A stretch of DNA of 64,000 nt from Sanghuangporus weigelae (lineage: Eukaryota > Basidiomycota > Agaricomycetes > Hymenochaetales > Hymenochaetaceae), in contig CP137328.1 in assembly GCA_033182465.1 (NCBI GenBank), positions 682,001 through 746,000 of the forward strand, written 5' to 3'. Below, piece by piece: positions 10,174 to 22,461 of the stretch (its first letter is position 1; every line of letters starts with the position of its first letter). A program made the position numbers and the translations under genes. The notes below the pieces were generated by a model that was not told the DNA's origin, made no database searches, and worked only from the letters and a program-made list of their open reading frames with translations.

Positions 10174-11842
10174 ATGTCCTCGTTCCTTAGAGTCGAAGGT
10201 ACCAAGCTCGTTGACGGCGATGGCACAGAGGTCATTCTCCGTGGTGCTGGTCTCGGAGGATGGATGAAGTGAGTGGCACCATTCTTCTGTCTTTTGCTCT
10301 GTGCTGATGGGAACGACAGCATGGAGAACTTCATCTCTGGTGCGAGGTGATAGACGTTCTGAACGAATAGTGAACTGAATAGTCAGTCAGGTTATCCTGG
10401 CTGCGAATATCAAATTCGCCAGGAACTCGCAAAAGTCGTCGGCAAAGAGAAATCCGAGTTCTTCTTCGACAAAGTACGTCTATTCTTCTCCTAATTCATC
10501 CTATCGTCGAATCGGAGGAAATCAATACTAATCTAATTTTACGCAGTTTCTCCAATATTTCTTCGAGGAAGATGATGCCAAGTTCTTCAAGTCCCTTGGG
10601 CTAAACTGTATTCGTATTGCCGTTAACTACCGACACTTCGAGGATGATATGAATCCGAGAGTCCTAAAGAAAGAAGGGTTTAAGCATCTCGATCGCGTTA
10701 TCGACCTTTGTGCGAAGTATGGAATTTACACCATCATCGATTGCCACACAGCGCCTGGGGGTCAGTTCATTTCATCGGAGGAATTCTTTGACGTTATTGA
10801 GTTGTCTCTTGAAGGTCAAAACACGGATTGGCACTCGGATGCCGGTACTCACATTGCGAACTTCTGGATTCACAAAGACTTCCAGGATCGACTTGTCTGG
10901 CTCTGGGAACAGTTTGCGGAGCACTACAAAGACAATAAGTGGATTGCTGGCTACAACCCCATGAATGAGCCCACAGATTCGGAACATACCCGCCTCATTG
11001 CTCTTATTGACCGTCTACATGACGCCATTCGAAAAATCGACAAGAATCATGCACTGTTCTGGGATGGAAATACCTTCGCATCTGACTTTAGCAAGTTCGG
11101 TGACGCGCATAAGAATTGGACGAACTCCGCATATGGAATTCACGATTATTCCGGGTATGGCTTCCCCGCTGCTGGGGAACTCTACTCCGGGACTGACGAG
11201 CAGCGCCGTCGTCTGCGACGCTCGTACGAGAAGAAGAGGCAATGGATGAACGAACGCGGTCTCTGTGTCTGGAATGGAGAATGGGGACCCGTATATGCAC
11301 GGAAGGAATACGAAGGTGATCTTACAGCGCAAATCAACGAGTCGCGTTACCTCGTCTTGAAAGATCAGCTCGCAATTTACAACAAAGATCGTCTTAGTTG
11401 GTCGATCTGGCTGTACAAGGATATTGGCTTCCAAGGGATGGTGTACGTCCCCCGCGAAACGCCATACATGAAGCTACTCAAGGACTTTCTCGCGAAGAAG
11501 CACCGTCTCGCCGCAGATGCATGGGGCGCGGACGATACGTACGTCCGGCCGGTGTACCAGCCCCTGATCGACTTCATTACGAAAGAAGTCGCGCCCTCGG
11601 AGGAGCAGCAGCACCTCTACCCGTGGCCAGTCTGGAAGCTCTCCGACCGCGTGGGACGCCTCGCGCGTAACATCCTCGTCTCCGAGTTTCTCGTTAGTGA
11701 ATGGGCGGAACATTTCCGCGGCAAATCCGAGGCCGAGCTCGATGAGATCGCGCAGAGCTTCAAGTTCGCGAATTGCCTGAAGCGCGATGGATTGAATAAG
11801 GTTCTGACGGAGAACGCGCGGTTGGTTGCCGAGTCTGCGTGA
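10174..11842 (+). CDS. Glycoside hydrolase family 5 protein, copy 2
   Basis: Tandem paralogue of the preceding gene in the same orientation. Exons 10174-10268, 10320-10339, 10391-10473, 10547-10760 and 10815-11842 give 479 aa. Acid/base Glu in AGYNPMNEP and nucleophile Glu in VWNGEWGPVYA are both intact. The 54-nt intron 10761-10814 (GTCAGT...TTGAAG) contains no stop and is in frame, so a naive frame would include 18 spurious residues between PGG and QNTDWHSD. The intron present in copy 1 before DRLSW is absent here. A TATA-like CATATAAGG sits about 65 bp before the ATG. No signal peptide. Confidence 0.92.
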
Positions 11843-14775
11843 AACTCTCCTCGTTGATGCTGTCGACATCTAAGTATTATCACATTTTATGACGGAATAC
11901 ATGTATTATAGGACTGTAGAATCAATTTCGCTACTCTTTGAGTATGAAACTGTGCACTGAGAGCATGTTTTGAGGAAAATCTTATCAATACCAGAGAAAG
12001 CAATTCCTTCTATATGTAGGGCTCATGACAACCCCGTCAATCATTTTGCTTATATTTGGAGGAATTTCTATATACAGAATATGATGACGTAAAAGAGTGA
12101 AAATTTTTGGTATTTATATATGTTGGAAATTATCACCCAAGAGATAGCTTAGTCGAGTTTATACTTTCCCTACCTTATTAGAGCGCGATTTGACCGGCAT
12201 TTGAACAAGACCAATCTATTCAGCTGAGTGAAAGTGACAAACTATGTAATTGCTTTGTGTGTGGAGAAATGGCAAGATGAAAGCTTCGGCTCAGATACTC
12301 ACGATTTATAATGTCACTGGTATGGCAGACCCTCCTGATGAGATCACAAATAACCATCCCGTAGCGTGGAAGAGGAAATAAGAATACAGGATCTGGGACC
12401 TCAAAGTTTGCTCAGTCTCCACTATCAAATGAACTGCATAGCTTTGGATAAGTTGTCGACCTTAACAGACACGGAGTAAATCTGCATAAATCTGTATTGC
12501 GGGGGAGGTCAGACAGGGAACCAAACTTGGCACTCCCTTTTAACGTCATCTCCATGGCATTCCACCATATCGAGATGCTAGATTGAAGTACAGGAGACAT
12601 GCATCTGCCGACGTGTTGGGCACAAAGCCCTGGGTTGTCTAGAGCACTCAGTCTCGAGTTATGGAAAAGAAAAGGGAGGGCGAAATAAGTGCAGGAGTAG
12701 GTCACTCCTTGTTTGCTATCTCACATGGTCATGAGTTCGATGTTGGAGTCAATAATTTGTGCTGATGTCGAGAGGATATTTGTGCGGACACCTGTCGTGT
12801 TGTGCCTTTAGGCCGGGCTTCTGATGAACGTAGCAAACAGTCAGTTTCCTACCGTCTGCCGGTCAGAGTTTCGCGATCAGCCTTACTCTCCTTTCCATCC
12901 ACTCCTTAGGAATCGCTGTCACCCGTAGCCGGAAAATGCTGATAAACAATCTCTCTGATCTGAGTAGCGTCACGCGCAATTCGTTCTTTAACCCCTGAAG
13001 CTCGTGTGCATTGCTTCCTATTGCTTCCTGGAGACAGTCTTAACCTTAATGGAACGGAAAGTCGGACAATGACATCCTCCGATACCCCATCGCACATCTA
13101 TAATGAAGGAACCTTTCATCCGGCCCAAAAGGAGGGTTCATGAGCTTGTTTGTGGGAGCGAATGAGATCACTAATGGTATGTATAAGATTCCATATCATA
13201 GATATCATCATCTATAAAGTCACCTTCCGTTACCGAGAAATTAGGATTATCGTCGACCCGTATGGATGGTTGATTGAGAGTATCGCTGCGCTGCTATACA
13301 AGGATAAGAGCGGATTTGTATTGCCCTGCATAGAACAGCTATGGGGCAGTCTATTCTCCGAGATATCAGACAGCGTTGTTCATCAGAAAAGCGTCTCAAA
13401 TACAGCGAGGCTTCCATGTCAGATCGGACTCCCTGATTATAAATGAGAAACCAATGCTGAAGTGAGGGAGTTGGACCACCCCAGAGAGAGACAGAGTAAG
13501 TCATGCAGCCCTAAGAACGGCATAGGAGATTGCTGAAACGGATAGAGTTATGACAGACAGGAACCTCACCTCTCTTAGCGCCCCGAGAGATTTCAGGCAC
13601 GTCAAGAATGTCCGAATTGAAGCGGGCAACTCTCGATATCTATAGCAGCCTGACGCAGTCCTAAAGGATTTTTCGTTCGCCACATACGCCCGGTAATCAC
13701 GCAATCGGCATTCCGTCCCGCAGGGGTTGCCAAACGTTACTTGGACGCATCACTCTAAACAAAGCTCTGTCTGTGTTATTCGTCATTTACAAATGATGTG
13801 AAATATAAAAAAAGATTTGTCTTCGGACACACCGGCGGTACCGGATCAGCCGGCAAACCTCTTGGCAGACGACGACTTTACCAGCAAATCAGATAGGCAG
13901 TGGCTTTTGAAAGGAGACCGATGCGCGCTGAGCATTATTGATACTGGTCGTTTTCGACGAATAGGGTCTCAGATAATGCACATTTAGCGCTCACATTTTC
14001 GGTACAGATATTTCGCCAATACGTGGACCCGGTCAGACGGGCTGCAGAGTTCCGGGTTTGACAGGGTCACCACATTAGCTGTGAGGTGGTGCCGGGAAAA
14101 AAGCGAATCCGTGTGAGGCCGTCGGCTTGAAGTTGTCGAACGAACTGCATCAGACAAACCGTATTGCTATATGTACTTTAGTTCGAACAGCAGACATTCC
14201 GCATGAAGGAGAAAATGAGAGAATCTGAGAAACATTTGTTGACCCGGAGGCTCACTGGCAGGAAGTTGAGAAGGATGGTGATTTCACGGCCCATTGGCAT
14301 CACGTGGCTGTTATCTTGCCGAGAAGTTTATAACCGATTTGTAAATGTTAGCGAAAGTGTCTTTTCTTGTTTCCTTCGCCACAGCTTGATTCTGTCTGTT
14401 TACTCTTTCCATTTTGACAACTGTGGGTGGCGATTCATACGCGAAACAAGATAAGAATGCAAATATGGCACTTTGGTATGGCTTATCCCTGAGAATTTAC
14501 GAAGAAAACGGAGGCAGGAATAGACCGACCGCCGATCAGATGGGTCGACGACGACGCCGAGGTTCCGGCTGGCCTGGCATTCATCAACAGATGTAATCGC
14601 TGCTTTACACACTTCGGCACCCACTTCTCATACACGGCTTTTCAATATCTCTTCTTCACCGCTGCATGACCTGGACCTCTCGTTCCGCGACTTGGTTCCG
14701 TCGCCATTTCAAATCTTCCGCCGGTTATACCCTAACGCACTTCCTGTCCTGACACAGGAAAAGGTCTATAAAGCC
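11843..14775. other. Long gene-poor stretch
   Basis: About 2.9 kb with only short, low-quality frames (longest about 100 codons, no recognisable domain, no consistent splice chain). I see no transposase or reverse-transcriptase motif, long inverted repeat or tRNA. It probably comprises the GH5 3' flank, decayed sequence and the P450 promoter. Confidence 0.4.
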
Positions 14776-17275
14776 ATGGATTCAAGTTCAGCCATTCCCA
14801 TACTTTCTGGCACTCCTCCCGGACAGTCTCCAAAGATGTGGCTTAACCCTAAGCTTTACCGAACTCGTCTATTTCTCGATGTACTACGCATCTTCGTTTT
14901 GCCTTGCGTTGCTCTGTTGGAGATCTGTCGAAGCAACGACATCCGATTGAGATACCTGACCGTGCCAGCACATATCGCATCTATCCTCCTATGGGGCTAT
15001 GTCCGCAACGCTTACTATGGCATTAAACAAAAGCGGGAAGCTAGACAGCTTGGAACCAAGCCTGTTCCTAGAATTAAAGGGAAATGGCCAGGAAACATCG
15101 ATGTTCTCCTGCGAATGATGAAGGCATTCAAGACTGCATACCTAATGGACGTCTACCTTGAGCTCTTCCAAGAATATCAATGCACGACTCTTAACACGAG
15201 GATACTGTGGGTTGATCAGGTATGCCGCGCCGCTAGCGCCCATTTTTGATTATCATGCGTTGTACTGATCGGCTTGTGTTCATCATCAAAGATTATCACC
15301 ATGGACGAGGAGCACAGTAAGAACACCTTTCTGTTTTAGTATTTCCATTAGCATTTTGACCCTGTAAATCAGTGAAATTTGTGCACGCGACAGGTTTCAA
15401 TCACTTCTGGAGAGGTCGACGTCAAAAGGAACGGATGTAAGTCATTGCGTTGGAGCGTGATGGATATCAAGCAACTTTGCTGTGCTGTGGTCCATTGTTC
15501 TTCGGTTTCTGACAGATCCTGTTTTTACAGGGAGGAGTTTCTTGGAGACGGGATCTTTAATAGGGATGACGAGGTCTGTCTGTTGCATCTCCCGTATGAT
15601 AATCTCATTTGACTTATCTTGCAATAGGAATGGAGAATGGTACGAGTCCGCGACTATTCCAGGTGTTCTTGAAACTAAATAATGCTCCCCGGGAAGCATC
15701 GAGTAACGGCGCGACCGTTCTTCGCACGCGAGCGCATCTCAGACTTCCAAATATTTGATAAGCACACGACCAAGACTCTCAATATGCTTTCTCGCATCTC
15801 TGCATCAGGTGCACCATGCGACGCACAAGATCTATACGCACGCCTTACCCTCGACAGCGCATCGGAATTCCTCTTTGGTAACAACCTCGATACACTATCA
15901 CTTTCGCTTCCTGAACCGGGGAAAGCGAAGATGGGTCCGAAGGGAAGTGCGACAAACGACGAGTTCGGAAGCTTTGCGCAGGCGTTCGAAATGGCTCAGT
16001 GCATCATCACACAACGTGCGAGGCTTGGGTATTTTTGGCCCGTTGCGGAGCTTTGGAAAAATAAGATGAAAGAGCTAGGGCAAGTGACGAAGAAGTGGCT
16101 TGACCCATTGGTGCAGCGTGCTGTCAATGAGAAGCTCAAGGCGAAACGCTCAGGTATTGAAGCTCCGATTTCTGAAAGAACCTTCATGGAGCATCTGGCG
16201 CAGAGTACGGAAGGTAAGCGGATTACTGTTACATGGAATACTAGACCCTGACTTCTGTATACTTGATAGATGTCGGTTTAATCCGTGACGAATTACTCAG
16301 TATCCTTCTTGCTTCCCGCGATACGGTGTGTTTAGGGAGATTTCTTTTCCCCCAAACTCCGCTGAAAAAGTCATTGACTAGACCGCATGCTTGCTAACCT
16401 TCGTCACATACTTTATGGCAATGTATCCGGAAGTCGGAAAGCGTATGCGAGAGGAGGTTCTTCAGACGCACGGTCCTGATGGATTACCGACTTATGAAAG
16501 CCTCCGAAAGCTCAAATACAGTGCGTCACACCTTCACAGGAAGGTCTCATTTATCCACAGGATACTAATTCATTTGATGATTTAGTGCGTGCGGTGCTTA
16601 ACGAAACTTTACGCCTGTTCCCACCAGTACCTCTGAATGTACGGGAATCCCGACCAGCTGCGGTTGCTCTGCCACCGTCTCGCCTCCCTTCGTATACATC
16701 TAAATTTGGATACGCGCGTCCCCCATACGTCCAAACACCTGAAGAATCGTTGTACATGCCAGGATCGACGCCTATTATGTACATGCCTATGTTGATGCAA
16801 CGTAACCCGGACTTGTGGGGCCCCGACGCAGACGTTTTCGATCCCGATCGGTTTTTAGATCCCGCACGAACTGCGATACTCACCTCAAACCCGATGATGT
16901 TTACACCTTTCAGTGCGGGCCCTCGGATCGTAAGTCAAAATTTCCTTTGATAAAAAGTTCGATAACTTAATTATCTCTTCCAGTGCCTCGGACAAAACTT
17001 CGCGTACAACGAGGCGTCATTTTTCCTCGTTCGGCTTCTACAACAATTCGACACGTTCACTCTCGCACCGGAGTTCCAGCCTGAAGGATCGCTACCGCCT
17101 ACTTCCTGGAAGACGAAACAGGGTCGCCAAGCTATTGAGCGGTGTTGGCCTGCTGCTGCGCTGACGCTGTATGTCAAGGTGAGATTTGTCCTGGCCTCTT
17201 TATTTTTATATAGTTTATATTTATATGCGATAGGGCGGCCTTTGGGTACGGTTCGGAAAGGCCGGTGCACATTAG
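14776..17275 (+). CDS. Cytochrome P450, CYP63-like
   Basis: Heme monooxygenase, ER-anchored. Eleven exons (14776-15219, 15292-15316, 15373-15436, 15531-15573, 15628-15639, 15697-16213, 16270-16325, 16382-16520, 16586-16929, 16984-17178, 17234-17275) give 626 aa. The N-terminus has two hydrophobic segments ([28 protein letters not shown]). Landmarks: [18 protein letters not shown] in the C-helix region, I-helix LLASRDTTACLLTF, K-helix [10 protein letters not shown] (ExxR), and heme loop FSAGPRICLGQNFA with the Cys ligand. Exon 5 is a 12-nt microexon coding EWRM, needed to restore the conserved block. Length, double membrane segment and GDGIFN block resemble the CYP63 family of white-rot fungi, many of which oxidise alkanes or xenobiotics; the subfamily is inference. 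Confidence 0.92.
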
Positions 17276-17700
17276 GAGGATCGTAATGCCGTTGTTAGCT
17301 TTTGAACTTTAGACTCTGAGTGGTTTCTTTTTATCTGCTACTTCTCACGATTTCTTGTGATGTTTCTTCATGACGTGATGTGCATATCGTTGGCCTTCAG
17401 TTTTGCACGGAGATGTATTCAGAGAATTCTTAAGAATTCTATCCGTAGAATTAACCATTTTAGCATTGACAGGTACACATTCATGTCTTTATACATGTCG
17501 AGACATTGTAGCTTGAAAATCCATCATGTATTCTCTCAAATAAGTATTGCAGTAAGAAGTTCAGAACATAAGATTCTGATTATGTCATAGTATCAAATAT
17601 AGAGCTTGATACTCACGCTCCCGTGACGCGTCATCTCCAGCGCGCGACGCGCAAGCTTCAAACGCGCGCAGAATCTCGTCCACACTCTCACCAGACCGCT
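17276..17700. other. Intergenic, no gene seen
   Basis: 3' flank of the P450 and 5' flank of the proteasome gene. AT-rich, no supported frame or repeat. Confidence 0.45.
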
Positions 17701-18736
17701 ATGGATTATATTTCTCCAAATTTTGGCCTACCAGTGCGTACCAGATGTGCTATTGAATTAAATCATGGCTGAGAATGCAAGTAGAAAAGTGACTCGTTCG
17801 ATGACTTCGGTGTGAATCCCATGAACCATGGAGCATATGGTGGAGCACCAGTGGACAGATTCAAGGAGAGCGTTCAGCGGACGCAGTACGTAAACAGGGA
17901 AATGTTACTACACCACAGGCACTGATTCTTGAGTTGGTGTCTAGACAGCCGATTGTTACTGGTACTAGTGTACTCGCAATCAAGTTCAAGGACGGGATTA
18001 TGATGGCCGCAGACACGCTTGGTGCGTAAACATCCTTCTGACCGTCATCTTGTAATCTTTCTGACTTATGCTCTTCAGCTTCCTACGGATCCCTTGCACG
18101 ATTCAAGGATGTACAGCGTCTGCAAGCTGTGGGATCCTACACCGTCCTTGCCGCAAGCGGCGATATGTCCGACTTCCAGTACATACAAGAAACGCTGGAC
18201 GACCTGCTCATTGAGGAAGAAACGACTCAGGATGACGGACACAAGCTTGGTCCAGCTGAAATCCACGAATACCTCAGCCAAGTGATGTATCGTCGACGTT
18301 CCAAGATGATCCCATTATGGAATTCCATACTGGTAGGAGGGTACAAGGATGGTCAACGGTTCCTAGCGTATGTAGACCTTTTAGGCGTAACATATACGGC
18401 GTCGACGATTGCCACGGGTTATGGTGCATACATAGCGCAGCCGCTTTTGCGCAATGCGGTCGAGGGCAGGGAGGATACCCTCACTGAGGATCAGGCCCGG
18501 ACCATTTTGGAACAAAGCATGAAAGTACTGTTTTACAGGGATGCGAGAAGTCTGAACAAGGTCAATTCGGCGCTTGTCTTCTCTTGGTTGCTACTGACTG
18601 ACGAGTATTTTATCGTATCTAGTATCAAATCGCCACAATTACTGCTGAGGGTGCGACAATCTCCGAATCGAAAACGATCGAGACAGAATGGAAGTTCGCC
18701 GATGGGATTCGAGGATACGGGCCACAGACTCAGTAA
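17701..18736 (+). CDS. PRE4: 20S proteasome subunit beta type-4/beta7
   Basis: Non-catalytic beta7 subunit of the 20S core (yeast Pre4, human PSMB4). Exons 17701-17733, 17785-17885, 17945-18021, 18079-18560 and 18623-18736 give 268 aa. The propeptide-like N-terminus (MDYISPNFGLP, then NPMNHGAYGG) leads into PIVTGTSVLAIKFKDGIMMA, the mature beta fold with TGTS where catalytic subunits have an N-terminal Thr. Family blocks include GDMSDFQYIQ, YRRRSKMIPLWNSILVGGY, LLGVTYTASTIATGYGAY and FYRDARSLNKYQIATI. The C-terminus EWKFADGIRGYGPQTQ matches the family's conserved tail. Single copy here; a housekeeping gene. Confidence 0.95.
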
Positions 18737-19433
18737 AGTTTTGAGTGCCGCGTTTGCCCTGTTCTTCACGTTCTTTCAATGTAATGATTATTCCCATACT
18801 TTGCGTCTGATCATCTCGCCCGGAGAGCTCACCATTCATCGTTAATCGTCGAGATCTAGCAAAGTCAGGGCTGTTCGAGGAAAGCATTCAAAGGAGTTGA
18901 AGATAACTTAGAGATGATTGAAAAAGATACTGACCATTGATTACGCCGATCGCTTCGTCCACTCCGAGCTAACGACTTTCTGCTGACGAATCCATCGACC
19001 TATTTTCAAAAGTTCGCCTCGCAACTAGACTTCGAGACTAGACTCCTAGTGTTCGGCTTGAAAAGGTGGACAACGAGAAAGACTCCCAACGTGAGCCCAA
19101 TTCAGTTCTTCCAATTTGAGACTGCAAGTACTATATAGAATGTTAAAGCGAGGAACGGTTACAATTGCCATGATTGGTATTATGGAAACAAAGCAGAACG
19201 TGTACAATGTAATGACCAAGCTAAGGATTGCAACATCTGGATTCGTGGTAGCTACGAAATGAGCAAGGATGTCAAGGAAGGATTAGTTGAAGAATATTCG
19301 GATTCAAGAGCACAGTCGTGTCGATCAGCGGTTTGAGTTGGTGATGGGAGGCCATAACAGTCATAGCAGGTCGTTGCTCCACTGGAAGACATAAGAGTGA
19401 ACGAAGATTTAGAAAACCTAATGACTGAATAAC
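18737..19433. other. Convergent intergenic region, no gene seen
   Basis: About 700 bp between the 3' ends of the proteasome gene and the Cys-cluster protein gene. No supported frame on either strand. Confidence 0.45.
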
Positions 19434-20097
19434 CTACGTCTGGATATTCTCAATGCAACAGTTCTTACACATGACGCGACCGCACCCCGGAGATGCGCCT
19501 GAGTCTTCCACGCCTTTCATGCGTGTAAATGTATCGTCTTCCGTACCGACGACAGTTCTCTCATCATCATCTTCAATATCATTATGTTTGCGCCGGCGTG
19601 CCGACTCGGTGCGTGTGTACGTCCGTGCTTGGGGTCTGGGAGTCTCGTCAAGATGAAATTCTGATGGTAAGGGTAAGGATTGGTCTTCCGTCGGACCCAG
19701 AGGTGTTCCCGGAGGCGACGGAGAGAAAGATAGCAACGGAGTTGGAGGCTGAGAGGCTGGAATGATTGTACACGTCCGAGAGCAAATTGTGCAGCTTGCA
19801 GCCCGGCATCTGTATGACAGCGCGTCTTAGAAATCTTCCACGTCCAACGTGGAAAATTTGATCTCTATGCACCCACCTTGGGCAGATAATAAAATGGTTC
19901 TGTTTGGTGCCTATACTAGTATTAGTCCCTAAAGCTCGATGGCAAGAAACGCAAGAAAGGTCGGTTGTTTCAGGAAAAGGAAAAAGGAACGCGTCGGACG
20001 CTGGCACCGACGGCGATATGGTACCCGTCGAGTCTGTCCCCGACGTTGCATTCGACGCTACCGAAATCTTACGTCTCTTTTGTGATCTCTTTGCCAT
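19434..20097 (-). CDS. Small putative zinc-binding protein with three Cys clusters
   Basis: Two exons (20097-19877 and 19809-19434) give 198 aa. Start chosen at MAKRSQKRRK, a basic, likely nuclear-targeting N-terminus. Splicing joins CPR to C and creates a cluster series: LSCVSCHRALG, then IICPRCRAASCTICSRTC, a long Ser/Pro/acidic linker, and a terminal CGRVMCKNCCIE. This spacing of CxxC pairs across a variable linker suggests a cross-brace zinc fold. No function can be read from it; similar short proteins occur in other basidiomycetes as hypotheticals. The splice-restored Cys pattern makes the model convincing. Confidence 0.75.
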
Positions 20098-20449
20098 GGC
20101 AGATGATGGCAGAGAGGAGAGGAGAGACGCGTCAGGTTGGCGACAAGTGGTGTGGCCCACGAGAAGCTCAGGCGCGCGTGCCGTGCTGATTTAGTCCAGC
20201 ACGTGCTTCAATCGCGTTACGCGTCGTATTATTTTAAGCTCCGATGATAATTATTAGTTAAAAACTTTATCGTTTATCTTACTCGATGTTGCGTTGGAGT
20301 GCAATCACCTCAAGCCACATGTGAATTTATGTTTTATATATCTTATCTAAAAAGCTGGGTTCAGCCTCAGGAAGCCCTATTTCCTTCGGGGATCCTTCGG
20401 TGTAACTGCTTCCAGAGCCTTCGTGAAAGAAGGAGATAGGAGCGCCTAT

Positions 20450-20632
20450 TTATTCATCATCTGAGCCATAAAAGTCTCTACTTCTTCTCGAATTTGCTTC
20501 CAAGCGAGACTGGAAGGGATTTCCGTCCACCAACCGTGCAAGGTTCGGCATCGCCTTCAGACCATTGAATCCGATCTTCTCGGTGCGGATATACCCGAGC
20601 GGAAGATGGAACAAGTCCGAAACTGTGAATTC
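20450..20632 (-). pseudogene. Relict last exon of a third GST gene
   Basis: Corresponds to exon 4 of the two neighbouring GST genes. It keeps the splice acceptor (TTTTCAG before EFTVSDLFHLPLG) and the block GFNGLKAMPNLAR. An extra T near 20536 then shifts the frame; after it, the family's WW-x-DI-SSL-AWK-like helix continues in the other frame. No upstream GST exons are visible, so this is a decayed remnant of a third array member. Confidence 0.8.
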
Positions 20633-21047
20633 CTGAAAACTACAAAAACCCATGGTTGGTGTCTGTGTCTATGCGATGAGGAGGTTAAGCTTGCATCACC
20701 AGCTATCCCTTGGATACGGAATTATGTTTATGTAAAATTGCAATATGGAACAAGAGGACTGATTAATGTTATCCATTCTGGGAATGGGTTTCACACTACG
20801 GTTGACCGGAGACAAATAATTTTTGAGCGCAAGTATACTGCTTCATCCAGTTCTTTCGGCTATGATACTCGCGTACGAAAAATGTATTGATGCCTTATTC
20901 AGACCTTTGGTCATTTGAGGTCGTCTTTTCGGAAGGTTGAACACGTTTTGAGACAAGTTGAGCTCGGCTTCGCAAATAATAGTTGCACACAGTGTTTCTG
21001 TGATGTCTGGCAGCCATATTCATTGACTTGATCTACCGAAGTATACG

Positions 21048-21871
21048 TTAAGACAGTTTCGCCATGAGTGCCTGTCCTTCGGCTAGAACATTCTTCCATG
21101 ATTCGCGGGAAGAGATATCAGACCACCAACGGGCAACGTTCGGAGTCGCCGTAAAGCCCTTGAATCCAGCACGCTCCGTGATGAAGTTTCCGAGCGGGAG
21201 GTGCAGCAAGTCAGCAAGAGTTATCTCCTAATAAAACATGAGTCATCACAGCCATCCATCATGTTTAGCAAAGAACTCACATTTCCAGCAAGGTATTTTT
21301 GTTTACTAAGAATCTTGTCATACACCTTCAGTTTCTGCTCCAGAGTCGAGGTATATTCAGAAACTCGTTCTTGCAATACCTCCAGACCTCTCGTCCTGAA
21401 TCCAGCATAAATAAAGTACAAGAGACGGGAGAGTGGAGGAATACATACGGTTTCATCACCTCAGATCCCAACCCGCCTGCATACGGAGCGAAATCGCTGC
21501 TTTCGATTGACATAGCTTGTTCAAAGAGCGCATTCTTCTTCAACTCTTTAGGAGCGAGCCCACTGTCTGGACCATACTTCGCGACGAGATAGCGAGCGAT
21601 TGCACGACTCTCGAAAAGGGTAAATCCATCCTCGTCAACCTATATAAGTTCATCTCAGCACCAAGTATCACTCAACTGCATTAAATGAACAACCTACCAG
21701 GACGGGAATCTGACCGAATGGGTGCATCTTCTCTAGGTATTCCTCGCTTTTGTGCTCGCCGTCCTTCACGTCGACGATGACCAGCTCGTAAGGAACACCG
21801 AGCTCCTGAAGGGTCAATGTGACGGCCCGTGTGGCTCCAGAGATAGGAAATCCGTGTACTTTCACAACCAT
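21048..21871 (-). CDS. Glutathione S-transferase, phi-like, copy 1
   Basis: Conjugates glutathione to electrophiles; cytosolic detoxification. Exons 21871-21698, 21639-21449, 21395-21281 and 21227-21048 give 219 aa. The thioredoxin-like domain starts MVVKVHGFPISGATRAV and has HPFGQIPVLVDEDGF and FESRAIARYL, the phi/fungal GST signature for glutathione binding. The C-terminal helical domain has QKYLAGN and EITLADLLHLPLGNF, then NVARWWSDISSRESWK. Exon sizes 1, 3 and 4 are identical to those of copy 2. The active-site position after the first strand carries Ser (PISGA). Confidence 0.93.
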
Positions 21872-22461
21872 TGCAATCGAAAGAGAGTAGATATCACGAC
21901 CGCAACGATGAATTCTAGTTCGTGCAGCAGACTGAAGTGAGATTACTGGTCTTAAGTAGCAGCCCCTTTATGATGTCTACTCATGGATCGTGAGTACAGA
22001 CATGCAGTATTCTTGAAATTTTCGCATCGATATTGACGTAGAGAAGCCCACATCTGAACTAGCCCCGTAGTTATGTTTACCCGCTGAGAGTCGAAGACTT
22101 ACCGTGGTAATCCGAGTACTTCTATTAATCCTAGAGGCTCCAAATGTCGTCATTGAACTTACGACAGAATATTAGTATCCCTCAGCTGATCAAGTCATAC
22201 ATGTTGCTAGGTTTGCAGGTGCAATCGATGATGATGGAAAGGGCAAAATGCGATCAGAGGGTCGAGTTTACACGTGATCGTGTTATTTGCCAGAAAACAT
22301 GTGATTTCTCAGATTTAATCGATATCTTGGCATGTTCCCGCTCACGTTCCTGGAACAAACTTGTTTTCCAAGTGACAGGTTTACAACGCCGGAAGGAAAT
22401 TGCTATAATACACCACCTCGCAATTTTCTAAGAAAACAGCGGAACAGTATTGAGGTCTCTT

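Noticed and set aside
10761-10814. 18-residue insertion unique to GH5 copy 2
   Set aside because: It is an in-frame intron with GTCAGT donor and AAG acceptor at the same site as an intron of copy 1.
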